From: Polaribacter sp. SA4-10
GTDB lineage: Bacteria > Bacteroidota > Bacteroidia > Flavobacteriales > Flavobacteriaceae
Direction: 5' to 3'
DNA: 32,318 nt
NCBI GenBank assembly: GCA_949519155.1
Contig: CATIQU010000030.1
Location: 1-32,318, forward strand
In this document: positions 7,693-14,462 of the stretch, piece after piece
Numbering within the stretch: the first letter of the stretch is position 1
Layout of the letters: every line of letters starts with the position of its first letter
The notes under the pieces: model-generated
The model's database searches: none
What the model was told of the DNA's origin: nothing
What the model saw: only the letters and a program-made list of their open reading frames with translations
Translations under genes and position numbers: made by a program

Positions 7693-8883
7693 ATGCCTAC
7701 TATCTCACAAAAAGGAATTAAAATGCCAGAGTCGCCCATTAGAAAATTGGTTCCTTATGCAGAGGATGCTAAAAAAAGAGGCGTCAATGTGTTTCATTTA
7801 AATATTGGGCAACCCGACATTAAAACCCCACAGGTTGCATTGGATGCTGTAAAAAACAATACCCTTGAGACACTTGCTTATGCACGTTCGGAAGGTTCTG
7901 AGGGCTACAGGACTAAATTGGCAAACTATTATGTAAAAAATAACATTCCGGTAACAGCAAACAATATTGTTGTCACAACAGGAGGGTCTGAGGCTTTACT
8001 GTTTACCATTGGAAGTATTACAGATCCAGGAGATGAAATTATAATTCCTGAACCTTTTTATGCAAATTACAACGGGTTTTCTAACGCTTCTGGAGTAACA
8101 GTGGTGCCCGTAATTTCTAAGATTGAGGATAATTTTGCATTGCCAAAAATTGAAGATTTCGAGAAGTTAATTACAAAAAAAACAAAAGCAATTTTAATTT
8201 GCAATCCAGGAAATCCAACAGGATACTTGTATTCAGAAGAAGAAATAGAAAAATTAAAGCAAATTGTTTTAAAACATGATTTATATTTAATTGCTGATGA
8301 AGTATATAGAGAGTTTACTTATGATGGGTTAAAACACACTTCTGTACTTTCTTTAGAAGGTTTGGATGCACATGCAATTGTGATTGATTCAGTATCGAAA
8401 CGTTATAGTATGTGTGGCGCAAGAATTGGCTGCATCGTTTCAAAAAACAAACAATTTATTGCCACTGCGATTAAGTTTGCACAAGCAAGACTTAGCCCGC
8501 CCACTTATGCATTAATTGCGAGTGAAGCAGCGTTAGACACACCACAAAGTTATTTTGATGAAGTGATTGAAGAATATGTAGAAAGAAGAAATACATTAAT
8601 TGCTGAATTAGAAAAAATTGACGGAGTAAAAGTAGCAAACCCAAAAGGGGCTTTTTATTGTGTTGCAGAATTGCCTGTAAAAGATTCTGATCATTTTGCA
8701 CAGTGGATGCTAGAAGCATTTGCCCATAATGAAGAAACGGTAATGGTTGCGCCTGCAAGCGGATTTTATTCAACAGCTGGTGAAGGAAAAAATCAAGTTA
8801 GAATCGCCTATGTTTTAAATAAGAAAGATTTAATTCGTTCGGTTGAAATTTTAAAAGAAGCCTTAAAACAATATCCAAACTAA
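7693..8883 (+). CDS. class I/II pyridoxal phosphate aminotransferase
   Basis: This 396-residue cytosolic fold-type I aminotransferase is probably of the aspartate/aromatic aminotransferase group. Visible residues include VTTGGSEALLFT (phosphate-binding loop), NPGNPTG at 171-177, ADEVYREF (Asp202) and the PLP Schiff-base lysine in DSVSKRYSMCGARIG (Lys236). The C-terminal substrate-binding Arg is in NQVRIAYV. Substrate cannot be settled from sequence. It starts at ATG 7693. Its stop codon is directly followed by the TTG start of murB in the same frame, so the two are cotranscribed and probably translationally coupled. Confidence 0.93.
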   Translation: MPTISQKGIKMPESPIRKLVPYAEDAKKRGVNVFHLNIGQPDIKTPQVALDAVKNNTLETLAYARSEGSEGYRTKLANYYVKNNIPVTANNIVVTTGGSEALLFTIGSITDPGDEIIIPEPFYANYNGFSNASGVTVVPVISKIEDNFALPKIEDFEKLITKKTKAILICNPGNPTGYLYSEEEIEKLKQIVLKHDLYLIADEVYREFTYDGLKHTSVLSLEGLDAHAIVIDSVSKRYSMCGARIGCIVSKNKQFIATAIKFAQARLSPPTYALIASEAALDTPQSYFDEVIEEYVERRNTLIAELEKIDGVKVANPKGAFYCVAELPVKDSDHFAQWMLEAFAHNEETVMVAPASGFYSTAGEGKNQVRIAYVLNKKDLIRSVEILKEALKQYPN

Positions 8884-9894
8884 TTGACTGTTCAAGAAAA
8901 CATATCGTTAAAAGCATACAACACCTTTGGTATTGATGTAAAAGCCAGGCGCTTTGTTTCGATTACTTCTTTTTATGAATTGCAGCAACTTTTGAAAACA
9001 GAAAAAGATTTTTTTCTAATTTCTGGTGGAAGCAATATGCTTTTAACAAAAGACATTGATAAACTTGTTGTTCTTATCGATATCAAAGGAACTTCTATAG
9101 ATCGCGAAGAAGAGAACTCAGTGTATCTAACCGTAAATGCCGGCGAAAACTGGCATGAATTTGTGCTTTGGTGTATTGCTCAAAATTATGGAGGCCTCGA
9201 AAACTTATCGTTAATTCCTGGAAATGTTGGTACTTGTCCGATTCAGAATATTGGTGCTTACGGAGTAGAAGTAAAAGACACCATTACAAAGGTGGAAGCA
9301 TTGGAGATTGAAACAAATAAATTGGTTTCTTTTTCAAACGAAGCCTGTAATTTTGGATATCGAAATTCAATTTTTAAAAATGATGTAAAAGAAAAATATA
9401 TTTTAACTTCCGTTTCCTTTAAGCTCACCACAAAAAAGCATCAATTAACAACTTCTTATGGTGCTATTGAAAATGAATTGGCTCTTCTCAACATTACAGC
9501 CCCATCATTAAAAAATATTTCTGATACTGTCATCGCCATTAGAAAATCCAAATTACCCGATCCTAAAAAAATTGGAAATAGTGGAAGTTTCTTTAAAAAT
9601 CCTGTAATTTCTAAAACGCAGTTTCTAGCACTGCAAAAAGAAAATCCAGCGATTCCAAACTATCCCGTTTCTAAGACCGAAATCAAAATTCCAGCTGGAT
9701 GGTTGGTAGAACAAAGTGGCTTTAAAGGGAGACGTTTTGGAGATGCTGGCGTGCATGAAAAGCAAGCACTAGTTTTAGTAAATTATGGAAATGCAACTGG
9801 AAAAGAAATTTTTCAACTAGCTGAAAAAATTCAAAAAAAAATACTTAAAAAATTCGAAATTTCTCTAGAAATTGAAGTGAATGTGATTGCTTAA
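8884..9894 (+). CDS. murB: UDP-N-acetylenolpyruvoylglucosamine reductase
   Basis: MurB reduces the enolpyruvyl group of UDP-GlcNAc-enolpyruvate with NADPH and FAD to give UDP-MurNAc for peptidoglycan. The 336 residues include FAD-binding SGGSNMLL (47-54), the block LSLIPGNVGTCPIQNIGAYG, FGYRNSIFK, the catalytic-loop GNSGSFFKNP and AGWLVEQSGFKG. The start must be TTG at 8884: an in-frame TAA (8881-8883, the aminotransferase stop) sits immediately before it, and the conserved N-terminus NISLKAYNTFGI begins six residues in. The length fits the family. It is convergent with the SCO-like gene, with six bases between stops. Confidence 0.96.
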   Translation: MTVQENISLKAYNTFGIDVKARRFVSITSFYELQQLLKTEKDFFLISGGSNMLLTKDIDKLVVLIDIKGTSIDREEENSVYLTVNAGENWHEFVLWCIAQNYGGLENLSLIPGNVGTCPIQNIGAYGVEVKDTITKVEALEIETNKLVSFSNEACNFGYRNSIFKNDVKEKYILTSVSFKLTTKKHQLTTSYGAIENELALLNITAPSLKNISDTVIAIRKSKLPDPKKIGNSGSFFKNPVISKTQFLALQKENPAIPNYPVSKTEIKIPAGWLVEQSGFKGRRFGDAGVHEKQALVLVNYGNATGKEIFQLAEKIQKKILKKFEISLEIEVNVIA

Positions 9895-9900
9895 AAAGTT

Positions 9901-10551
9901 TTAGAGTTCTTTCTTTAAGATTTTCACATGCCGTTTAAGTCGTAAAATATCGACGCCTAGAGTACCGTTATAAACTCCTCGAATTCTTCCTTTTCCATCT
10001 ACTAAGACAAAATTTTCTGTGTGTATAAATTCACTTTCATCTTTTGTCTTTTTAAAATCTTCATCTGCAAAATAAGAAGTTCTTGCGATGTTGTAAATCT
10101 CATCTCTATCTCCAGTTATTAAATGCCATTTTTCGTCTATTGCCCCTTTTTCTATGGCATATTCTTTAATTTTTTCAACAGAATCTACTGAAGGCATAAC
10201 TGTATGTGATAGTAACATAATAGTGATATCGTCTTTATAGAACTCTTGAATAACTCCCATATTCTTGGCTAGAATCGGACAAATACTTGGGCATGTTGTA
10301 AAGAAAAAATCAGCAATATAAATTTTACCCTCAAAAGCCGTATTCGTTATTTTATGCCCATTTTGATTTGTAAATTCAAACGAATCGATCGTATGAATTT
10401 GAGAATAATTAACATCATATTCTGAAATCCACTCTGGAGTAAATGCTGCTGAATTATAAAAAGGAAGTGTTTTAGACTTATCGACTGAAAGCTCATTTTT
10501 ACATGAAAAAAAAATTGAAAGCAAGACTAGTAATAGTATTTTTTTAATCAT
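9901..10551 (-). CDS. SCO1/SenC-family copper lipoprotein
   Basis: This 216-residue protein has a lipoprotein signal (LLVLLSIFFSC, Cys17) and a thioredoxin-like SCO domain. The copper and redox motif is TTCPSICP (Cys87, Cys91), with the third copper ligand His177 in FIHTENFVLVDG. SCO proteins deliver copper to the CuA site of cytochrome oxidase or act as thiol-disulfide redox partners. It is the last gene of a tight run: its ATG is two bases after the stop of the MORN lipoprotein gene. Here it sits with a YHYH protein and an ECF sigma system rather than with oxidase genes, so a role in copper or redox stress is possible. Confidence 0.92.
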   Translation of the reverse strand: MIKKILLLVLLSIFFSCKNELSVDKSKTLPFYNSAAFTPEWISEYDVNYSQIHTIDSFEFTNQNGHKITNTAFEGKIYIADFFFTTCPSICPILAKNMGVIQEFYKDDITIMLLSHTVMPSVDSVEKIKEYAIEKGAIDEKWHLITGDRDEIYNIARTSYFADEDFKKTKDESEFIHTENFVLVDGKGRIRGVYNGTLGVDILRLKRHVKILKKEL

Positions 10552-10553
10552 TT

Positions 10554-11153
10554 CTATTCGTTTTCATGAACAACGCTCACGCATTTTTTAAGTCCGATTA
10601 AACCGTGTCTATCCCTGTTTACTGTATAAAAGTTAGCAGTAGTTTTGCCTGAAAGGCTCCACATTTTCTGACTTCCGTCTTCTACTCCATCAACAAAATT
10701 AAAATGCTTGGCTATTGTTCCATTTTCATGCCAATCTTTAACACTGCCATAATACAGTCCAATTTTATTAAAATGATATTCAAACATTTGATTTCCGTTT
10801 AAATACCAACCATGATGTATCTGAGATTTCAACCCATTGGTATAAAAACGCTCAAACCTTTTATTTCCGTTTACATACCAACCATTATAGAACCCCTGTC
10901 GCTTTCCTTGATAATATTCAGATTTTGTTTTTATGTTCCCTTCTGAATAAAACTCGTTGACAATTCCAGAATAGGGCTTTTCTTTAAAAAGTAAAACACC
11001 ATTTATCAATTCAAATTCAACAATTCCCCGATCTTTTTCTACGCTCGGAATAACAACGGTATTCTTAGAAGCAGAAATCTTCATTTCTTGCTTTTTGGAT
11101 TGGCAAGAAATGAAGATTGTAGTACTAATTAGCAAGCATATTATTTTCTTCAA
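10554..11153 (-). CDS. MORN-repeat (YwqK-like) lipoprotein
   Basis: This 199-residue predicted lipoprotein (signal KKIICLLISTTIFISC) has about five divergent MORN_2-type units, such as GKRQGFYNGWYVNGNKRFE and WHENGTIAKHFNFVDG. Databases often name this family 'toxin-antitoxin system YwqK family antitoxin', but nothing here points to a toxin-antitoxin pair. The start is TTG at 11153, two bases after the YHYH stop codon, and the stop is two bases before the SCO ATG. The protein is therefore made with its neighbours. Function unknown. The repeats are far more divergent than those at 655-1490, so recent exchange is unlikely. Confidence 0.85.
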   Translation of the reverse strand: MKKIICLLISTTIFISCQSKKQEMKISASKNTVVIPSVEKDRGIVEFELINGVLLFKEKPYSGIVNEFYSEGNIKTKSEYYQGKRQGFYNGWYVNGNKRFERFYTNGLKSQIHHGWYLNGNQMFEYHFNKIGLYYGSVKDWHENGTIAKHFNFVDGVEDGSQKMWSLSGKTTANFYTVNRDRHGLIGLKKCVSVVHENE

Positions 11154-11155
11154 AC

Positions 11156-11920
11156 TTATCTCGTTATAGATCCTGCAGTTCCAAAGAAACCGTTTCCGTT
11201 TAAATAGGGATCTTCATTTGTAATATGATAATGGTAAATTCCATCTGGGAAATCTGAAGTTGCAGAAGTATGTCCGTGATAATCATCTAAATCTGCATTG
11301 GTAATTGTTGTTCCATTTTCCAAAGGACCATAAACAGGAAATCCATCTGAAAGCAATCCTAAAAAAGCATCTGAACCATATGTCGTTGTTAAATAAGCAG
11401 GCTCAATATGGTAATGATAGAATGTCATTGCTGGGTGTCCTAACCATTGATCGAAAGAATTAATTTCTCCAGTAAGTGGAGCACCTCCGGCTGCATATTG
11501 ATTAAAAAAAACAACGCCATTTCTGGAAATTCCAATTGGACCCATTGGTGTTGCTGTTTTATTCAATGCTTCGGCAGGGTTTAATGTCATTGTAAAAGTT
11601 ATATTCTGTTCCCCGATAGAACCTGGGTTTTGGTTCCAGCTTGTGTTTGTTCCGTTGTAAGCTTCATATAATGGGCTTGATGCATCCCAATAAGGACTTG
11701 TATGGTTTGGCAAATCTGTTGTTGTAAAAGTTACCATTGAACCACTTACCGAATAAGAAACTGCAGCTACATTGTCAAACATAGAGAGTAACACACTGGT
11801 ATCGTAGGAGGTTTCAATAATCTCTGATGTCTCTTCCTGGGTATCTGAACTACATCCATAAAACACACCTAAAGTTACAACCGCTAGGGTCACACACTTA
11901 ATAAATTGATTCTTTTTCAT
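11156..11920 (-). CDS. YHYH-domain lipoprotein
   Basis: This 254-residue exported lipoprotein (signal CVTLAVVTLGVFYGC) carries the YHYH domain: MTFYHYHIEP, then DDYHGHTSA and DGIYHYHITNEDPYLNGNGF. The clustered histidines suggest metal binding, but the biochemical function of the family is not established. The start is ATG at 11920. About 90 bases separate it from the Spy-like gene upstream on the same strand, and no terminator hairpin is seen there, so readthrough from the sigma operon is possible. MORN and SCO lipoprotein genes follow with two-base gaps. Confidence 0.9.
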   Translation of the reverse strand: MKKNQFIKCVTLAVVTLGVFYGCSSDTQEETSEIIETSYDTSVLLSMFDNVAAVSYSVSGSMVTFTTTDLPNHTSPYWDASSPLYEAYNGTNTSWNQNPGSIGEQNITFTMTLNPAEALNKTATPMGPIGISRNGVVFFNQYAAGGAPLTGEINSFDQWLGHPAMTFYHYHIEPAYLTTTYGSDAFLGLLSDGFPVYGPLENGTTITNADLDDYHGHTSATSDFPDGIYHYHITNEDPYLNGNGFFGTAGSITR

Positions 11921-12010
11921 TTTTTATCTATTTTTAAACATTCATATAAAATTTCACTTGTTAATAGGTAAAGTGAAAATTAAAATTCCAGTATTTTATC
12001 TCGGAGGTCT

Positions 12011-12502
12011 TCACCCATCTCTTGGTGGATGATTCCTTTTCATTGGTGATTGCGTTCTTTCATCCATAGGAGGTCTTCTTTTTCCATTGTGCAATGCCTT
12101 CATTATAATGTCATCAAATGACTTTAATTGCTCTTCATTACAAAGGTTTCGAACTTTCTGAAAGAAATGAAATACCTCAGATTCTTTTTTAGCGACAATC
12201 CTTCCAATTGTAGAGGTAATAGAATCTGAATTGAAATTCTTCTCTGAAAAAGAACGGAATAAGAAATTTTTATTCCTTTTTATCTGTGCATCAAAAGCAT
12301 TCATGTTTTCTTTATGAGGTTGCTCTAGTGTGTTAAATTGTTCCTTTTGAACTACTGAAAACTGTAATTGTTCTGTTAAAAAATTTCTTTGATTTCTATT
12401 TTGAGACCCCTTCTCATGCGGTTTTTTAAATAGCATAAAAATTAACACGCCATTTAAAACGATGAGTACAATTAATAGTATTGGTAATAATTTTGATTTC
12501 AT
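12011..12502 (-). CDS. Spy/CpxP-like membrane-anchored periplasmic protein
   Basis: This 163-residue protein has one N-terminal membrane segment (LLPILLIVLIVLNGVLIFML). A helical periplasmic domain follows with two LTxxQ-like motifs, LQFSVVQKEQF and LCNEEQLKSFDDII, typical of the Spy/CpxP/heavy-metal-sensor group. The tail is basic and rich in Pro, Met and His (RRPPMDERTQSPMKRNHPP), which could bind metal. The ATG at 12502 is chosen because the membrane segment follows it directly and the anti-sigma-like stop lies five bases upstream. A longer reading frame upstream overlaps that gene and is rejected. It probably acts as an envelope stress sensor or chaperone in the ECF operon. Confidence 0.75.
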   Translation of the reverse strand: MKSKLLPILLIVLIVLNGVLIFMLFKKPHEKGSQNRNQRNFLTEQLQFSVVQKEQFNTLEQPHKENMNAFDAQIKRNKNFLFRSFSEKNFNSDSITSTIGRIVAKKESEVFHFFQKVRNLCNEEQLKSFDDIIMKALHNGKRRPPMDERTQSPMKRNHPPRDG

Positions 12503-12507
12503 CTTTT

Positions 12508-12813
12508 CTAATTTAAAATAGAATTCGTACTTGTTTGTAAAGCATATTCTTTGGCAAATATATTTAAATCTGTCGTTTCCTTTGAACTGGAGAATGCATA
12601 AAAAATAGTTCCAATATTTAAGCACAATATAAGACTCAATGTTGCTAATTGAAATTGCGGCATTAACCAAGAAAAAAGAGGTTGTTTTACGGGTGCTTCC
12701 TTTGCGATTTCTTGTAATACCTTGTGTCTAAAAAAAGGACTCACTTTAACGGGGTCTATCTGAGTGAGCACCTTAAAGGTATGTTCAATTTTGTTTTTAT
12801 TAGTTTCGTTCAT
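12508..12813 (-). CDS. small single-pass membrane protein, probable anti-sigma factor
   Basis: This 101-residue protein has an N-terminal cytoplasmic part (NETNKNKIEHTFKVLTQIDP), one membrane helix (LATLSLILCLNIGTIFYAF, about 58-76) and a 25-residue periplasmic tail. No zinc-binding anti-sigma (ZAS) motif is visible. The position between an ECF sigma gene and a Spy-like gene, and the topology, suggest an anti-sigma factor. This is contextual inference. The start is ATG at 12813; an in-frame ATG at 12855 would add 14 unlikely residues. Its stop is five bases before the Spy-like ATG. Confidence 0.7.
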   Translation of the reverse strand: MNETNKNKIEHTFKVLTQIDPVKVSPFFRHKVLQEIAKEAPVKQPLFSWLMPQFQLATLSLILCLNIGTIFYAFSSSKETTDLNIFAKEYALQTSTNSILN

Positions 12814-12874
12814 TTTATTAGGTGTCCAATAAGTTGTACAGTTCTTTAGATGCACATTGTTTTAAAAACTTGTG

Positions 12875-13453
12875 CTATTGATTGTTTCTATAAAAATTTT
12901 CTAACTTTTTTTGCAAATTTTTCTTTGCTCGAAAAAGGACGGATTCTAATGAGGATAAACTCTTTCCAGTAATTTCAACAATTTCTTGATAACTTTTACC
13001 ATCAATCTTAGCCAATGTAAAAATTACTTTTTGACTTTCCGGTAAAGAATTTATTGCCTTAAAAATCAGTGCTGTTTTTTCTTTATTTTCTAAAATGATA
13101 CCGGGATGGTTGATTTCCACAAAATAAGGGGTCATTTCTATTGGGAGGTCGTCCCCTAAAATAGTTTGCATAAAAGCAAAACGCTTTTTAGTCTTCTTTT
13201 TTCGGATAAATTCCAAACATTTATTGGTCGTGATTTTATAAATCCAAGTAGATAATTTAGCATCGGATTTAAATTTTGAGACCGATTTATAGACCTCTAC
13301 AAAAACTTCTTGAGCAATGTCTTCTGCGTCTTCTTTGTTGGGTACAAAAGAGATGCAAGTGCCAAAAACTTTTTGTTGATAGACTTCTATAAGTTGACCG
13401 AAAGCAGCTTGATTTCCGTCAACTAATTTTTTTATAAATTCTTCTTCACTCAA
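12875..13453 (-). CDS. ECF-type sigma-70 factor (unit 1)
   Basis: This 192-residue sigma factor contains region 2 (CISFVPNKEDAEDIAQEVFV, then KLSTWIYKITTNKCLEFIRK) and region 4 (INSLPESQKVIFTLAKIDG, then SYQEIVEITGKSLSSLESVL), with no region 3. It should direct RNA polymerase to a small regulon, probably including its own operon. The start is TTG at 13453 (TTG AGT GAA GAA). No ATG fits the conserved N-terminus. The downstream order anti-sigma-like, Spy-like, YHYH, MORN, SCO is all on the same strand. A second ECF gene lies 445 bases away on the other strand. Confidence 0.93.
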   Translation of the reverse strand: MSEEEFIKKLVDGNQAAFGQLIEVYQQKVFGTCISFVPNKEDAEDIAQEVFVEVYKSVSKFKSDAKLSTWIYKITTNKCLEFIRKKKTKKRFAFMQTILGDDLPIEMTPYFVEINHPGIILENKEKTALIFKAINSLPESQKVIFTLAKIDGKSYQEIVEITGKSLSSLESVLFRAKKNLQKKLENFYRNNQ

Positions 13454-13472
13454 TAGCTAGTTTTCTAAAAGC

Positions 13473-13501
13473 GAAAAGTACAAAAAAAAGCAGGAAACAA
13501 A
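13473..13501 (-). promoter_or_regulatory. candidate promoter of the ECF unit 1 operon
   Basis: On the minus strand TTTG (13501-13498), a 17-base spacer and TACTTTTC (13480-13473) resemble the Bacteroidota promoter TTTG-N17-21-TAnnTTTG, with one mismatch in the -7 box. It lies 20 bases before the TTG start. An ECF-specific promoter could also be present and would not match this pattern. Confidence 0.45.
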
Positions 13502-13521
13502 AGTTAAAACGATAGATTTCG

Positions 13522-13529
13522 TATCTTTG
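13522..13529 (+). promoter_or_regulatory. -7 box TATCTTTG for the cysteine-containing small protein
   Basis: TATCTTTG is an exact TAnnTTTG match 17 bases upstream of the ATG at 13547. It is divergent from and close to the ECF unit 1 promoter, so the two units share a regulatory region of about 90 bases. Confidence 0.6.
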
Positions 13530-13546
13530 TAGTAGAATTACAAACT

Positions 13547-13750
13547 ATGAAATTACTACTACTTACATTCGGATTATTAGGCATTGGAGTTGCTGGAATA
13601 GCCATTAAAATTTGGGCAAAAAAAGGCGGTGAATTTGCTGGAACTTGCGCAAGTCAAAATCCAATGTTAAATAAGACTGGAGAGTCTTGTGGTTTTTGTG
13701 GTAAAACACCCGATAAGTTTGACAGTTGTGCCGAACCTCAACATGATTAA
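13547..13750 (+). CDS. small membrane protein with four cysteines
   Basis: This 67-residue protein has one N-terminal membrane helix (LLLLTFGLLGIGVAGIAIKI). A short tail follows with Cys34, then CGFCG (Cys48, Cys51) and Cys61. The CxxC plus two further cysteines could hold a metal, an Fe-S cluster or disulfides. I recall similar short 'membrane or secreted protein' entries in Flavobacteriaceae but know of no function. The start is ATG, with an exact -7 box 17 bases upstream. It heads a plus-strand run leading to a second ECF sigma factor and an Nramp-like transporter, so a metal or redox role is plausible. Confidence 0.8.
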   Translation: MKLLLLTFGLLGIGVAGIAIKIWAKKGGEFAGTCASQNPMLNKTGESCGFCGKTPDKFDSCAEPQHD

Positions 13751-13772
13751 CTTCCATTTTTCTTAATAAGAA

Positions 13773-13907
13773 ATGCAACAATCCTTTTCTGCTAAAATTA
13801 AAGAAGCCAAAATGTTTTGGCTCACTTTTATAGAAACCGGTCCGTTATTATTTCAATTTAGTATCTTTATCACGAATTTGATTTCAAAACCCAATCCTTG
13901 GAAATAA
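13773..13907 (+). CDS. possible 44-residue membrane-associated microprotein
   Basis: ATG 13773 opens a frame of 44 codons (starting MQQSFSAKIKEAKMFWLTF and ending ISKPNPWK) that could form one amphipathic or membrane helix. It begins 23 bases after the previous stop. Its last ten bases overlap the TTG start of the sigma gene, an arrangement that suggests translational coupling. I do not recognise the family. It could be chance or a leader peptide. A -7-like TATCTTTA lies inside it at about 13863, so the sigma gene may also have its own transcript. Confidence 0.4.
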   Translation: MQQSFSAKIKEAKMFWLTFIETGPLLFQFSIFITNLISKPNPWK

Positions 13908-14461
13908 AGAACACACAATTAGAAGGCAGCATTTCAGAAGCTAAAAAAGGAAATCAGACTGCTTTTAAGTATTTATTGGATACTTTTTGGTTAGATGTTT
14001 ATAAGTATCAATTAAAACGCACCAATAGCGAAAATGATGCCGAAGACATTGCCATACAAACATTTTCAAAAGCCTTTGACAAAATCCATACTTTTGATGA
14101 AAAATATGTATTTAAAACTTGGTTAATTACGATTTCAAAAAATATCCATATTGATTTATTGCGAAAGAAAAGTAGTTCAATTCGAATTGAAAATGCTCAA
14201 GACCAAGAAGAAAAAATTTATTTAGTGGTCGATGATAGTCCTACCCCAGAAGATAAAATCATTAGAGAACAAAATTTAGCAAAATTACTTAGAGACATTA
14301 AACTCTTAAAACCCAAATATCAAGAAGTAATTCAGTTGCGCTACTTTCAAGAATTGAGTTATAAAGAAATTGCAGCTGAAGTTAACGAATCAATAAGCAA
14401 TGTAAAAGTCAAGCTTTTACGTGCAAAAAAGTTACTCGCAGCTATTATCAAAAAGTCTTAA
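13898..14461 (+). CDS. ECF-type sigma-70 factor (unit 2)
   Basis: This 187-residue sigma factor has region 2 (AEDIAIQTFSKAFDKIHTF, then VFKTWLITISKNIHIDLLRK) and region 4 (LKPKYQEVIQLRYFQELSYK, then EIAAEVNESISNVKVKLLRA). The start is TTG at 13898 (protein EIKNTQLEGSISEAKKGNQ), overlapping the microprotein frame. No anti-sigma gene is adjacent. The next gene, an Nramp-like transporter, starts one base after its stop and is clearly cotranscribed. The protein is quite different from the sigma factor at 12875, so this is not a recent duplication. Confidence 0.92.
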   Translation: MEIKNTQLEGSISEAKKGNQTAFKYLLDTFWLDVYKYQLKRTNSENDAEDIAIQTFSKAFDKIHTFDEKYVFKTWLITISKNIHIDLLRKKSSSIRIENAQDQEEKIYLVVDDSPTPEDKIIREQNLAKLLRDIKLLKPKYQEVIQLRYFQELSYKEIAAEVNESISNVKVKLLRAKKLLAAIIKKS

Positions 14462-14462
14462 C

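Noticed and set aside
10554..11153. Antitoxin of a toxin-antitoxin pair, from the usual YwqK family name
   Set aside because: It is a lipoprotein in a six-gene envelope run with no toxin-like partner. The name reflects repeat similarity only.
12503..12670. Longer N-terminus for the Spy-like protein
   Set aside because: It would overlap the anti-sigma-like gene, and the membrane anchor follows the ATG at 12502 directly.
12875..14461. The two ECF sigma genes as a recent duplication
   Set aside because: Their proteins differ strongly in regions 2 and 4 and their downstream genes are unrelated.
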